From Okapia johnstoni (Eukaryota > Chordata > Mammalia > Artiodactyla > Giraffidae), in NCBI GenBank assembly GCA_024291935.2, contig CM044326.1, positions 38,272,948 to 38,336,947 of the forward strand: a stretch of DNA of 64,000 bases, given 5' to 3'. Every line of letters begins with the position of its first letter. Positions within the stretch are counted from its first letter, which is position 1. Under the pieces are notes generated by a model. It was not told where the DNA came from, did not search any database, and worked only from the letters and a program-made list of their open reading frames with translations. Positions 10,737 through 22,130 of the stretch are shown piece after piece. The position numbers were made by a program, and so were the translations under genes.

Positions 10737-10936
10737 AAATAAATGCTATTGATTGCCTAGAATTTCCTGTTTAAGGAGAAGTCCCCAAATTAAGGCTTCA
10801 GTTGGGAAACAGTCTTCCTACAGGTAGTTTCACATCTTACTCATATTTCTCAGTTGGAAGCCATCCCTACAGAAAATGTAGAACAACACAGGCTTCTTGT
10901 CATGCTGCTTAGACTTTACAGAAAGTACTTGTGCAC

Positions 10937-11206
10937 TGCTGCTGCTAAGTCGCTTCAGTCATGTCCGACTCTGTGCTACCCCATAGATGGCAGCCCATCA
11001 GGCTCCACCGTCCCTGGGATTCTCCAGGCAAGAACACTGGAGTGGGTTGCCATTTCCTTCTCCAATGCATGAAAGTGAAAAGTGAAAGTGAAGTCACTCA
11101 GTCATGTCTGACTCTTAGCGACCCCATGGACTGCAGCTTACCAGGCTCCTCCGTCCATGGGATTTTCCAGGCAAGAGTACTGCAGGGGGGTGCCATTGCC
11201 TTCTCC
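10937..11206 (-). mobile_element. BOV-A2 SINE with perfect TSD
   Basis: Minus-strand Bov-A dimer: the left end is the reversed (agc)n tail (tgctgctgctaagtcgc) and the right end ttgccttctcc. The 12-bp duplication gtacttgtgcac is identical at 10925-10936 and 11207-11218, fixing both ends. Confidence 0.96.
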
Positions 11207-11212
11207 GTACTT

Positions 11213-11325
11213 GTGCACACACCTGCACAAAACAAACACATACATGCTCATACACAAAAGTCAGCACACAGGCATGCACATACAGTGGCTCACATGCTCA
11301 CACACACACACACTCACACATAAAC
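11213..11325. repeat. Degenerate CA-rich microsatellite
   Basis: Interrupted CA tracts (cacacctgcacaaaac up to cacacacacacactcacac) beginning at the right TSD copy of the BOV-A2. Confidence 0.8.
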
Positions 11326-11514
11326 AGAGCATTCAAGCCAAGGAGGTACTGTTCTCATCTCCAGAATAGCCCAGGAGAGAACCTCCACCATGCCTTCACC
11401 TATTTTATCACCAGGAGTCCCATTTTTTCAGCCCTTTTTAAATGCCAATACTTTGAAATTCGATTTTATTGCTGATTCATTATTCAGTGCCATTCCTCTT
11501 GGTGGACAGAAGTA

Positions 11515-11745
11515 GTCCAATGTGAGGCAAAGAACACAGGATTGGGAACAAATCCACTCTGACATATGTATGTCTTAATTCCACATCTCACTTGCTGTGG
11601 CACCTAGGGCAAGTCACTGCATCCACCTGGTCTCTATGCCCTCATCTGTAAAGGGGAGCTGATACGGCCTGACTTGTGAGATTGTTATTTGCCAAGTGCC
11701 TGACATTTAGTGGACACTCCATAACAAACGAGGGTGTTCGCAATA
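11515..11745 (+). mobile_element. MIR SINE, near full length
   Basis: Core tgtggcacctagggcaagtc, then ccctcatctgtaaaggggag and the 3' end aagtgcctgacatttagtgg. Confidence 0.7.
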
Positions 11746-12213
11746 TGTTTGTCAACAGATGTGCATTTCACAGTGGTGGGATGGATGAGTCAGTGGTGCT
11801 TAACAGGCACCAAAGGCATTGAGGCAGGATGAGGAGGCAGCTTTGAGGTCTATTAACTAAAGGCTATTTATATTTCTTGAACACTTTCCCTTAGGGCCAG
11901 CTTTCCTGCCAGCTTGAATGGGGAGTCAGTGAGGCAGCGCCAAACCTGAGTTTCTTCTGTTTTGCAATGAATTAAAAAAAAAAATCTCTAAAACACTGCC
12001 CTCCTGACACTGACAAGCTGTATGTAGGTGGCACCGTAAGTCGGGTTGCGGCTGGTAACCCAAATAGGGCCGATGTCCACTGACTTGAAACTTCCTTCAG
12101 CAGTACGTTTGGAGGAGGGTGGTTGTCAACAATAGCCAGAATAAAAACAACAAATGAGGCTAAAGAAATAAGCCAGGAACAAATTCACTTAGTTCTGGCT
12201 TCTAGGTCTCTCA
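11746..12213. other. Non-repetitive stretch, no gene recognised
   Basis: Contains a short A run near 11974. No repeat or frame of note. Confidence 0.45.
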
Positions 12214-12430
12214 GGCTCCCCAGGTGGCTCTAGTGGTAAAGAATCTGCCTGCCAATGCAGAAGCCACAAGAGACTCAGATTTGATCCCTGGGTAGGGAAG
12301 ATCCTCTGGAGGAGGAAATAGCAACCCGCTCCAGTATCCTTGCCTGGAGAATCCTATGGGCAGAGGAGTCTGGAGGGCTAGAGTCCATGGGGTCCCAAAG
12401 AGTCGGACACGACTGAAGCAACTGAGCATG
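12214..12430 (+). mobile_element. Bov-tA SINE
   Basis: Head ctccccaggtggctctagtg, box-B-like tttgatccctggg, body ccagtatccttgcctgg, tail gtcggacacgactgaag. Full length. Confidence 0.93.
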
Positions 12431-12714
12431 TAGATCTCTTAGAAAGGGCCAATGTAAAGGATCAGCAAAGGGTAAAGAAAGAGAATAAATTCTGCAATCC
12501 AGATGATGCTAGTTCCAGCTTGGGCTAAGTGTGTAACCTTGGGGAAAATGTCAGAAGAACCCAAATTTCCTGTTTTTTTCACGTGGCCCGTGGAGAGGTG
12601 AGCTCCCCTCGCCCTGGGTGGTCGTGCTAGCAGTGTTAAGCAGGAGCCTACACACAGGAGCTTCTCAGGCTCCCAGAGTGGGCTGAACCAGGGAGTGTTC
12701 ACTTACAGGAAGGT
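12431..12714. other. Mostly non-repetitive; weak MIR-like block
   Basis: About 12480-12555 has a weak MIR-like order (gctaagtgtgtaaccttggg). Nothing else recognised. Confidence 0.35.
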
Positions 12715-12845
12715 GGACATGGCATCAGAAATGCTTGGGGAGCTTTTTCTAACCAAAGGGTTCCACCTCACCCCACTGCGCTGGGGCCAGAGCCCCTCCT
12801 GCTGTTTTTCTGGGTGCCTTGGATGTGGTGATGTTTCACCAGGAG
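12715..12845 (+). mobile_element. MER5A-like hAT fragment (tentative)
   Basis: The phrases atggcatcagaaatgcttgg, ggagctttttctaac and ggggccagagcccctcc resemble the non-autonomous hAT element MER5A. Divergence is high and terminal inverted repeats are not clear. Confidence 0.33.
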
Positions 12846-12984
12846 TGGGGTGGCTATAAAACAGATTGTTCATACTGGGGCACCTTGCATAATGAATGGG
12901 GCTGGGAGTTGGGGGAGCTACTAGAGATTACACTGTGACAAAAAGCAGATGGCACGTAAGGGCACCCTCAATAAAGAGATTAAA

Positions 12985-13270
12985 ACCATCACTGCCATCA
13001 CCCCAGAGCCTGCCACCCTTCCTCTCCTGCCCTGAGGAAGCTCCTCTCTCATAGCTGACTCACTCCCCTTCATCCCCTGCCTGCATCAGGTCACCCAGCC
13101 CCTTGGGATCACCTTCCTTGGAGTCCTTTCCCACTGGCTCATGATGCTTTGCTCATCTACCTGCCCCACCAACTAGACTGTAAGCTGTATGAGGTCAGAG
13201 ATCACATCTGGGGTCCCTGAATCTCGGGCTTAGCACAGGCGTGGGGCCCATGCCCACTGATGCCTCAATG
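12985..13270 (+). mobile_element. L2 LINE 3' end
   Basis: The L2-like block ccaactagactgtaagctgt, atgaggtcagagatcacatc and ttagcacaggcgtgg marks the L2 3' terminus, with a weaker upstream match. Confidence 0.5.
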
Positions 13271-13899
13271 ATGCAGAGATGATGGGAACTATTTCCAAAT
13301 TGCGAGTTCCCATTGACACGCTCCTCTACCTTTACCAAACATGTATTGCAGAGGACTGAAGGCAAATTGAATAGTTCTCACTATTTTCAAATAGAGTTCC
13401 AACTGGGCACTGGCAGACATGTACACCCAGGCAGGAGTGCTCAGCACCTGGGACTCTGGGACCAGCTTGAGTCCAGCATCCTCCTTGGGAGACACCAGCA
13501 GGATTTGTGTGAAGCAGGTGGAGGCTTGGGATGGAACAGTGAGGGTGATACCTGAACAGATGCGGGATTTCATTTTGAAGGTAGAAGAAGCAGGTTGCCT
13601 TGGTTCATTGGATGAGGGGGTTTATGGGAGGGAAGAAGCAAGCTTGACTTCTAGGTCTGGGGCCTGATCAGACGGATATAAGGTGGTACCACTGGTGAGA
13701 TGGGGAGGAATTGAGATGGGACGGGAGTTTGTGGGGAGAGAGTGAGGAGGGAAATATGGCAAGAGTTTTGACTACATTTTGCCCATTAGGTTTGAGATGG
13801 TCCATCAGCCAACCCAATAGAGATGCAAAGGAAGCATGTTGGATTTGTCTGAAGTTCAAAGAATAGGTCCTACTGTGTGTCAGACCTTATCGATATGCC
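13271..13899. other. Non-repetitive stretch, no gene recognised
   Basis: Several overlapping open frames of 80-95 codons on both strands (13289-13667), none with a recognisable domain. Frames open on both strands in the same place indicate composition rather than coding. Confidence 0.45.
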
Positions 13900-14215
13900 T
13901 GAAACACCTTCTGCTATAGTTATAGCCACATCTGGCTCATTTTAATTCCCCAACATTCCAGGTTATCATCTTCTCCCAGGCCTTCACAAGGCCCTTGCTT
14001 TCCAAAGGCCTTTAAATCTGAATGAAGATGTTGCCACTTCCTTCAGGCAGCCCTCCCTGATGCCTTAGACTTAGTCATGAGCCTTTTCTAGGTGACCACA
14101 CAATACCCACACACTTGGACTTTATGTCACATGTTGTACTCAGTTGTATCTCATTGTCTTTTTTTTTCAGTCAATATTATCTCCTGAGAGATTCTTCCTC
14201 GCCTTGTATATCATA
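13900..14215 (+). mobile_element. L2 LINE 3' end
   Basis: Phrases cccaggccttcacaaggccc, ccttcaggcagccctccctg and atgccttagacttag follow the L2 ORF2 end and 3'UTR, with a degraded terminus. Confidence 0.5.
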
Positions 14216-14755
14216 GGCAAATGCAGGACATGGCACCATGGAGACCAGAAGACACTGCTGAACAACCAGCAGAGGGATGCAAGCACCATCAGGGCCAAGT
14301 GGAATCACTCTAAGTGAAATAGTGTGTTAAGAACTGCCCCTTGTCATGAGAAACAGGCCCAGGCTGACCAAATTTCCAATACATATGGATTACGACTTCT
14401 CCAGTCAAAGTAATTAAGAGACCATGATAAATTAGAGCTTGATAAAAGGCTCCAGTCCATGATTGATGGCTCTTCCAGAATTCTTTCAAGTTTTCCCAAA
14501 TGTACAGGGACTGCCTTGTCTCCTGGAGCTGAGCATCTGAATTCAGTTAGCATGTCCCTGCCTGGCAGGGAGGCCCCTCATCTGCCGAGAACCATCCCCA
14601 TCGTGCAGGGCGCCTTAGTGGTCCTGGGAAACCAGGATTGGCCCTGGAACAGGGATGTTCTTACATATACATCCTGCATGCCCCTGTGCACGATGAGAGG
14701 GAGGAAGGGAGACAGAGAGTTTATGAGCACAGATACAAATTCACACATTCATCCA
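14216..14755. other. Non-repetitive stretch, no gene recognised
   Basis: A 106-codon plus-strand frame (14459-14779) shows no protein motif and runs into the L2 remnant. No repeat recognised in the rest. Confidence 0.42.
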
Positions 14756-15035
14756 CCCATTTCTCCACTCAGCCCTTGAACAAGCACATGTCAAGCCTAT
14801 ACCCCTCTGTGCCAGGCTCTCCAAATCAGACCTACTTCTTTTCCTTTTTCAACCCGAATACTTTTGGGGTTTTTTGACCATGCCATGTGGGATCTTAGTT
14901 TCTCAACCAGGGATTGAACTCATGCCCCACATCCCCCTGCAGTGGAAGCACAGAATCTTAACCACTGGACCACTGGGGAAGGCTCTCAAGTTCTTGCTCT
15001 CAAGAACTTTATAATCTTATGGAGGTACCTCATCC
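14756..15035 (-). mobile_element. L2 LINE fragment split by a CHR SINE
   Basis: Reversed L2 on the left (ctctgtgccaggctctcc) continues after the SINE as ctcaagaactttataatc. The SINE therefore landed in an older L2. Confidence 0.42.
14862..14988 (-). mobile_element. CHR-type tRNA-Glu SINE, 3' shortened
   Basis: Reversed CHR head at the right (aaccactggaccactgggga). The box B region reads accagggattgaact, and the left end is T-rich. Confidence 0.75.
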
Positions 15036-15661
15036 ATTCAAATATTCCCCAAATTTGCACTGGGTTGCTTTTCTGTGGCTATTGGGCTATTTTTCAGTCT
15101 TCATTGCAATTCCTTTACCTTCACCTGCTACTGTCTTGCACACCAGTGTTGCTATCAATAACTTCAAATAAAACCCTAAATGGCAAAACTGGAAAGCCTC
15201 CCCAGGTGAACATCAAGTCCCTCTCTGGGTCCTCTGACCAAGTTCTTGTGCCACTAGCCTCTGAGTAAACCTCCCCACCACCACTGGCTTTCCAGGTTAT
15301 AATTAGGTTAAAGTGTGTGTCTTCGGCTCCATGTGAATCACCTACACGGACCTCAACTTTGTCTGTTTCCTTGCCCAGCATTTAAGGGCTTGGTGTGACC
15401 AGGATCAGGCTTAGATAATGAAAAGCATTTAGGCAGTGACCTCATCATATCTGTCTGACTTAATGGGTATCAGCCCCTTTTCACATCTGCTCCAGAAAAT
15501 ACTTTCTCTGAGTCTTTCCAGAGCTTAGAACCTCTTATCAAAGCTTATTTCCTGAGGTCTGTGAATTCCTCTTGGTTCATAGAGAAGAAAGAATCATGTG
15601 TTACATTTGTTCCTTTGTTTACAAAGTGCTCTCATGTACAGAGTACAGAGCTCTCATGAGA
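15036..15661. other. Non-repetitive stretch, no gene recognised
   Basis: No transposon or RNA gene seen. Two overlapping open frames on opposite strands near 15121-15381 have no recognisable domain. Confidence 0.45.
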
Positions 15662-15765
15662 CTCTCACTGTCTCTTTGGAGTTAGGATTAATGATCTCAT
15701 TTTATAGGGGGGGACACAGAATTTCCAGGAGGTTGGGTCTGCAGCTGGGAGGGTGGTGATCTAAA
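15662..15765 (-). mobile_element. MIR SINE fragment
   Basis: Reversed MIR-like order: atgatctcattttatag, then a degraded acacagaatttccaggagg. Confidence 0.4.
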
Positions 15766-15874
15766 ACCCTTGAGGTATCTGCATGCTTCTCTGATCTGAT
15801 GATCTGCCACAGGATTTCTTCCAAATAGTTTCTTAAAAAGCCCATTTTGCAGACATGTATCAGCCACCCAAAGT

Positions 15875-15955
15875 TTCAGCATGGCAGAGTCAAGACTTAA
15901 GCAAGGGCTTCCAACTCTCGGTCCAAGGCACTTTCTGCTACACGATGCTGTCTTC
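15875..15955 (-). mobile_element. MIR SINE fragment
   Basis: Reversed MIR head: atggcagagtcaagactta and ttccaactctcggtccaagg. Confidence 0.4.
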
Positions 15956-16189
15956 ATCGTTCTGAAAATAAGCCCAATGGCACATCGCATGTGTGGTGGT
16001 GGCTGGGAGGCCAGAGGGAGCAGGTGGATGGATGTCCCAGACTCAGGCTCGCTGCACCCCCTCATGGAGTTTCCTGATCATGTTGTATTGAAGAAGGATG
16101 GGCACTTGGACTATTTTAGAATCATGGGTCACATTCAGAGAAAAAGTAAAAGTATTTAATGAAGATTCCTGTGGAATGTTCATTTGCCC

Positions 16190-16400
16190 TAAATGGTGGC
16201 ACTAGTGGTAAAGAAGCTACGTGCAGTGCAGGAGATGCAAGAGACGCAGGTTCAATCCCTGGGTTGGAAAGATGCCCTGGAATAGGAAATGGCACTCCAC
16301 TCTGGCATTCTTGGCTGGAGAATCCCATGGACAGAGGAGCCTGATGGGCTACAGTCCATGGTGTCACAAAGAGTCAGACACAACTGAGTGACTGAACACA
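16190..16400 (+). mobile_element. Bov-tA SINE
   Basis: Body and tail are clear (ggcattcttggctggagaat, cacaaagagtcagacacaac). The head is degraded at its first bases. It forms an inverted pair with the next SINE, 38 bp away. Confidence 0.9.
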
Positions 16401-16438
16401 AGAAAATTCAAAGAGCAAATATTCTCAAACATGTACGT

Positions 16439-16652
16439 GCACGCATGCATGCTAAGTTGCTTCAGTTGGATTGACTCTTTTCGACCCTATGGACTGTATC
16501 CTGTCAGACTTCTCTGTCCACGGGATTCTCCAGCCAAGAATACTGAAGTGGGGGGCCATTTCCTACTCCAGGGGATCTTCCTGACCCAATGATCGAACCT
16601 GCATCTCCTGCATTGACAAGCAGATTCTTTAATACTGCCACCTGGAAAGCAC
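16439..16652 (-). mobile_element. Bov-tA SINE
   Basis: Minus-strand copy: tgctaagttgcttcagttgg on the left and a mutated head (actgccacctggaaagc) on the right. Confidence 0.9.
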
Positions 16653-16904
16653 AATATTTCAATAAGATAAAAAAAAAAGACATGCCAGGCCTTCATAAGA
16701 GCCTCCCTGTGTTCCCTATTTCCTATGCCAAGGGAAGGCCTTTTGTCTGGAAGGATTTCTCTGCTGAACACAGAGTGAACCATTGGATCAAATAAATAAC
16801 AAAGTAGCCGAGTGAACACTGTGGTCTCCGGCCCTCCTGCCTGCACCATGCCCTCAGGGACTTTCCTAGGTTACTTACACGGGCCCAGGCACGTTGCTGC
16901 AAGC
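16653..16904. other. Non-repetitive stretch, no gene recognised
   Basis: A-rich run at about 16668-16679, then unremarkable DNA. Confidence 0.4.
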
Positions 16905-17055
16905 CAATGACATGAGTTATTAGCAGGTTTATCCTTACCAAGACCCCAGGAGAACAACTACTATTCTTGTCTCCAATTACGTGTGTGAAAACAGAAGCCC
17001 AGGTAAATGCGCTTGCCCAGGATGCCAGGAAATGCATGGTCCAATTTGAATCCAG
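16905..17055 (-). mobile_element. MIR SINE remnant
   Basis: Reversed MIR: acaactactattcttgtctc, then gcttgcccaggatgccagg and a mutated head (tttgaatccagtcaat). Confidence 0.55.
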
Positions 17056-17059
17056 TCAA

Positions 17060-17648
17060 TATGGTGACAGATTTAATTTTCTTAGACTCCAAACTCACTG
17101 CAGATGGTGACTACAGCCATGAGGTTAAAAGATACTTGCTCCTTGGAAGGAAAGCTATGAGAAACATAGATAGTGTATTAAAAAGCAGAGGCAACAAGGT
17201 CCGTGTGGTCCAAGCTTTGGTTTTCCCAGCAGTCATGTACAGATCATTGGACCATAGAGAAGGTGGAGCTCTGAAGAACTGATGTTTTCAAGTTGTGGTG
17301 CTGGAAAAGACTCTTGAGAGTCCCTTGGGCAGCAAGGAGATCAAACTGGTTAATCCTAAAGGAAATCAACCCTGAATATTCATTGGAAGGACTGGTGTTG
17401 AAGCTGAAGCTCCAATAATTTGGCTACCTGATGCGAAGAGCTGACTCATTAGAGAAGACCTTGATGCTAGGAAAGATTGAAGGCAGGAGGAGAAGGGAAT
17501 GATAGAGGAAGAGATGGCTGGATGGCATCCCTGACTCGATGGACATGAATCTGAGCAAACTCCGGGAGATAGTAGACAAAAGAGGAGCCCGGCATGCTGA
17601 ATTCCACGGAGTTCTAACTCAGAAACAACTTCTCAACTGAACAACAAA
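17060..17648 (+). mobile_element. BovB LINE 3' end with ORF2 C-terminal relic
   Basis: Covers the end of BovB ORF2 and the 3' tail. Conceptual translation of 17080-17260 shows the BovB-type string LLLGRKAM in a frame broken by substitutions. Downstream are gatggctggatggcatccct and the aacaacaaag end. Fossil copy with stop codons; it does not encode an active enzyme. Confidence 0.88.
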
Positions 17649-18751
17649 GTATGGTTCTAGAACTCATGCTCCTTCCTCCAAAAGACAAACTTCCAGAATC
17701 TTCTGACGTCCCAGTGGCTTTGGACACCAGAGCCTGGTTCTCTCCCTCAGCGGGATTCTGGAAACCCCCAGAAACCTCGCTTACCCGCTTAAGGGCTCAG
17801 TTCAGTAAGTGCCGTGCCAATCACACTGACCCTACTGTAGGGCTGCTCTCCTGGCCTGGCCTGCCCCAGTGTGCTCCCTACAGATGAGGAAAGATCCATC
17901 AGGCCAGGCAGGCCTGGACTTCAATCCAGGACTTTATGAAGATGAGAGGCTTGTGCTGAGAAATGGACACCTCCCTCAGGGAAAAAGCACCAGGCATCCA
18001 CTGTCCATCAGAGTCAGGAGCTCATGGGCCCTGAATTTTATCTTTGGGGGTCTCGGACTAAAGATATAAGCCAGAGCACATTAATATGCCACCAGGTCAC
18101 TTCCGGGACCTCCACGCAACACCTCCATCCCCTCTCCCTAGTTTTGGGTGCCTTCTTTCCCCCTTCTGACTTGGTCAGGCCACCCAGTGGAAGCAACACA
18201 CCCTCTTTGAGATTAATCTCAGCAACACAGGGCCCAGACAGAAAAAGAACCATTTAAACTTGTCTAGGACCCCCGTAGGGAACGGTTCTCAGCCTCTCAA
18301 AATTTGGATGCAAGCCTCTATCATTTCCGTTGGCTCATGTTGGAACACAGAAAGGTGGACGTGATTGAAATTTGCATTTAAATGGAAATTGTTCAAGGTA
18401 AAGACCCAATGTTCAGAGAAATGAGAGTATCCATTTTTCTAAGAGGGAGGCCACGTGTGATTGTGTACCATTAAGGTGTCAGCAAGCCGAAATATGTTTA
18501 GAAATATTAGACACGGCTGCAGCATGCAGGGTGGAGACTGGCATTTGGAAATGACTCCACACTATGGATGAATGTAAACAAAACCTGCATCAAGCACAAT
18601 TGCTTATAATGTCGCCTGCCACCGTTATCTAATTCCAGCCCTGTTCACTAAATGGTAGACATTCTATTAGCCACCCTTCTGCTGCTTATCAATTGTAATA
18701 AACACCAGAACTGGCTTGGCAACATACAGCTTGGTGACAGAGACCATCTTC
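17649..18751. other. Non-repetitive stretch, no gene recognised
   Basis: About 1.1 kb without an identified transposon. Short frames on both strands at 17651-18257 have no recognisable domain. A weak reversed MIR-like block lies near 17880-17940. Confidence 0.42.
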
Positions 18752-18985
18752 CACTTGTTGTTTTTGTTCAGTTGCTCAGTTGTGTCTGACTCTTTGCAAC
18801 CCCATGGATGGGACCACATCAGGCTTCCCTGTCCTTCACCATCTCCCAGAGTTTGCTCAAACTCATGCCCTTTGAGTTGGTGATGCCATCCAACCATCTC
18901 ATCCTCTGTCGCCCCCCTTCTCTTTTTGCCTTCAATCTTTCCCAGCAACAGGGTCTTTTCCATTGAGTTGGCTCTTCACATCAGG
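18752..18985 (-). mobile_element. BovB LINE 3' end
   Basis: Reversed BovB tail: gttcagttgctcagttgtgt, gatgccatccaaccatctca, ttcaatctttcccagc, then 5'-truncated near tcacatcaggtgg. Confidence 0.9.
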
Positions 18986-19107
18986 TGGTTCTTTGCGTGT
19001 TCCATAGGAGACAGATATAAAGATCTAACATGTTTGGCTGGTGCCTTTCCAAAAATGCCACATGAATTTAAACCACATTAGGCTGACAGTTAATGGATCA
19101 TTATAAT
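18986..19107. other. Spacer between two BovB copies
   Basis: Short non-repetitive spacer between two BovB 3' ends in the same orientation. Confidence 0.4.
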
Positions 19108-19690
19108 AGTTCAATCACTCAGTCGTATCTGATTCTTTGCGACCCCATAGACTGCAGCACACCAGGTTTCCCTGTCCATCACCAAATCCCAGAGCTTACT
19201 CAAGCTCATGTCCACGAGTTGGTAATGCCATCCAACCATCTCATCCTCTGTTGTCCCCTTCTCCTCCCGCCTTCAATCTTTCCCAGGGTCTTTTCCAATG
19301 AGTCAGTTCTTCACAACAGGTGGCCAAAGTATTAGAGTTTCAGCTTCAGCATCAGTCCTTCCAATGATTATTCAGGACTGATTTCCTTTAGGATTGACTG
19401 GTTGCATCTCCTTGCAGTCCAAGGGACGCTCAAGAGTCTTCTCCAACACCACAGTTCAAAAGCATCAATTCTTTGGTGCTCAGCTTTCTCTATTGTCCAA
19501 CTCTCACATCCATAGATGACTACTAGAAAAACCATAGCTTTGACTAGACGGACCTTCGTCAGCAAAGTAATGTCTCTTCTTTTTAATATGCTGTCTAGGT
19601 TGGTCATAGCTTTTCTTCCAAGCAGCAAGCATCTTTTAATTTCATGGGTGCAGTCACCATCTGCAGTGATTTTGATAATCCAAGAGGAAA
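19108..19690 (-). mobile_element. BovB LINE 3' end with ORF2 C-terminal segment
   Basis: The longest continuous BovB ORF2 frame in the window lies here (minus strand, 19368-19718). It shows TADGDCTHEIKRCLLLGRKA, YGCESWTI and FELWCWRRLL, the C-terminal end of the RTE-clade reverse transcriptase polypeptide. The catalytic domain is absent because the copy is 5'-truncated, and the frame ends early. The tail at 19108-19150 reads tcaatcactcagtcgtatct. Confidence 0.93.
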
Positions 19691-20764
19691 TAGAGGTCAG
19701 GGTTATGGAAAGCACCATGTGCCCTTATCAATCTGGATTCTTTACATTATGTTGTGGTACAAGGAACCCTGAGATAGTTGTAACATTACAGCAACTAAGC
19801 TTGCTTTCTTTCTCATGCTCCATGCATGTCATAGGTCCAGTGAAGCTCTTCTTACCTCCTCATTCCAAGACTCATGTTGATGGACCAGCTGCCATCTTGA
19901 CCATGCTGATCACTGAAGCAGTGAGACTGAGACACCCAGAGCGTCTCTCACAGGCAAATAAATAGTATAGGAGAAGCAACATCTATTTATTTAACTCATA
20001 ACTCAACAGCCAAAACCATTACTTAATTTCAGAAACAAACTGACTCACAACTCAATGGCCAAAAATCGTTATATTATTCCAGAAGCAAACTGACTCTGTA
20101 CCCAGAAGGCAGGGACTGAGAAATATTGGGTGAGCACCCTTCATAGCTGCATAGCATGTTCCTGTCCGTGTTATCCAGGAGGTTGTCTGGGACGATGTCA
20201 GAGGCAAGACACATCCCAAGACTGAACAGCAGCAAACACAAGTGCTACCTAAAAAGTTATCCTTGGGATAGAGAAGCCAAAATAGAACCAGCAAAGGACC
20301 AAAAGAGAAGTTGAATCCAAGTCAACTTGGAAGAGTTGAGTGAAGAGAAGGATTACAGGCTAGAAGTGAGGTCTGTGGCTGAGACAAGGCAGCTGGTAGA
20401 ACAGAGAGAGGGGCAAGTGAGTAGCTGCAGGTGGAATTCTTGGAATCTAAGACCCCAGACCCCTGCAGATGGAAACCTTTTATATCACAGAGACCCAGGA
20501 CCCTTGTTGAGTCAAGAATAGCCCCTGAAAGGAGTTCGGCTGAGCCAGAGAACAGCCTAGAAGACCATGTTGTCAACTGAGCCAGCTGTAATTGTCAGAG
20601 AGTATTGGTTAGTCCCAACAAACAAATAAAACCTGACAAATTGCATCCAGGGTTTTCAGACCATTTCCAGCTGCCGACTTCTAGAGAGTTCTGTGCTTTG
20701 GTCAAGCAGAGACTGTTTGAGAGTCTTCTGGGTATCACCTGGCTCCCTGTAAAGTGAATAATCA
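19691..20764. other. Mostly unclassified, possible old repeat pieces
   Basis: The block 19860-20080 (gaccagctgccatcttgacc, gtgagactgagacaccca) recalls the same unnamed dispersed repeat suspected at 10,105-10,390. A local near-duplication occurs: aactcaacagccaaaa at about 20002 and aactcaatggccaaaa at about 20050. No gene seen. Confidence 0.35.
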
Positions 20765-21005
20765 TTTGCTCATTTGTTCAACAAATATTTTTCAAGCTCT
20801 CAAGGACCAGAGCTTAGAACAGTGGCTAATGCACCCCAGGTATTTAATTTAATAAATGTTTGTTGAAGGGCTTAATGAGTGACTCCCTACTCTGAGCCAA
20901 ACGCTGCACTACGTGCTGGGAGGGAAATGAGGCTGACAGAGACACCCTTCCAGCTCTCATGGAGCCTACAGGCAGACCCACCTCACAACGAATCAAGTGA
21001 CCATG
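20765..21005 (-). mobile_element. L2 LINE 3' fragments
   Basis: Reversed L2 phrases: cttgttcaacaaatattt-like near 20775, then ctactctgagccaaacgctg, cagctctcatggagcctaca. Probably two overlapping or rearranged fossils. Confidence 0.45.
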
Positions 21006-21044
21006 GGAACAACGCTAACAAAGTGACGTGGAAAATGGTCAATT

Positions 21045-21235
21045 TCACTTCCCTTAAGCTAGCTTCACCTAAGTGCCCTATCTGTATTAATGAATTTAAT
21101 CCTCAAAACAGCCGTACAAGCTGAGCAAGAGCTACATATCCACTATAAAATGGGAGAAACTGAGGTCGAGCAGGCTTGATTGACTTGTTCAAGCAGAGAT
21201 GCCAGGATTTCAGCCAAGGTCCTTGGTTCTGGAAT
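21045..21235 (-). mobile_element. MIR SINE, near full length
   Basis: Reversed MIR: tttaatcctcaaaacagccg, tataaaatgggagaaactga, gatgccaggatttcagcca. Confidence 0.65.
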
Positions 21236-21424
21236 TTGTGATTATGAGAAAAACGTTATAGACAAACAGAGGAAGAAGATGCTGTTTCTGCAGACACATT
21301 ATCTGGAAAAATGTCTCAGTAGAGAGTTACTCAGTCTGTGCGTTGAAGGACAAGTAGGAACGAACCAAGAAGAAAAAGGGCAGCCCAGAGAGATGTTACC
21401 TAGAGGACCTGGGGAATGATGTCC

Positions 21425-22130
21425 TTTATTTTTTTTTTTAATGTTTATTGGAGTATAATTGATTTACAATGCTATATTAGTTTCAGGTGTAGAGCAAAGT
21501 GATTCAGTTATATCTATACATATATCCACTTTTTAAAGCTTCTTTTCTGGTATAAGCCATTACAGATTATTGAAAAGAGTTTCCTGTGTTATTCAGCAAG
21601 TTCTTATTAGTGATCTGTTTTATATATGTCAATAGCAGTGTGTATATATCAATTCCAATCTCCCAGTTTATCCCTCCCCCTACCCCGCTTTTCCCTTTGG
21701 TAACCATAAGTTTGTTTTTTATATCCATGACTCTACTTCTGTTTTAATAAATAAGTTCATCTGTACTATATTTTTAGATTCCGTATATAAGCTATATATT
21801 ATACAATATTTGTCTTTCTGTATCTGACTTACATCACCTAGTATGACAATCCTTAGGTCCATCTTTGTTGCTGCAAATGGCATTATTTTGTTCTTTCATA
21901 GGGCTGATAATATTTCATTGTATATATATGTACTATATCTTCTTAATCCATTCCTCTATTGATGGGCATTAAGGTTGCTTCCATGTCCTGGCTATTACAA
22001 ACTACAATGAACATTGGGGTGCATGCATCTTTTCGAACTATAGTTTTCTCTGGGTATATACCCAAGAATGGGATTGCTGGGTCATATGGTAGCTCTATTT
22101 TTTGTTTTTTTAAGGAAATCGATGTTCTTT
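21425..22130 (-). mobile_element. L1 LINE 3' end with ORF2 C-terminal relic
   Basis: Reversed artiodactyl L1. The 3'UTR is ttggagtataattgatttac and gtttcaggtgtagagcaaag; ORF2 C-terminal sequence appears as gggtatatacccaagaatgg. Truncated at about 22130. The frame has stops, so it is a fossil. Confidence 0.88.

Noticed and set aside
11213..11325. Regularly spaced CA repeats considered as a possible CRISPR-like array
   Set aside because: The units are irregular microsatellite DNA without unique spacers, and the genome is mammalian.
19368..19718. Reverse-transcriptase-like protein (116 codons)
   Set aside because: It is the C-terminal end of a fossil, 5'-truncated BovB LINE rather than a host gene. 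Annotated as a mobile element.
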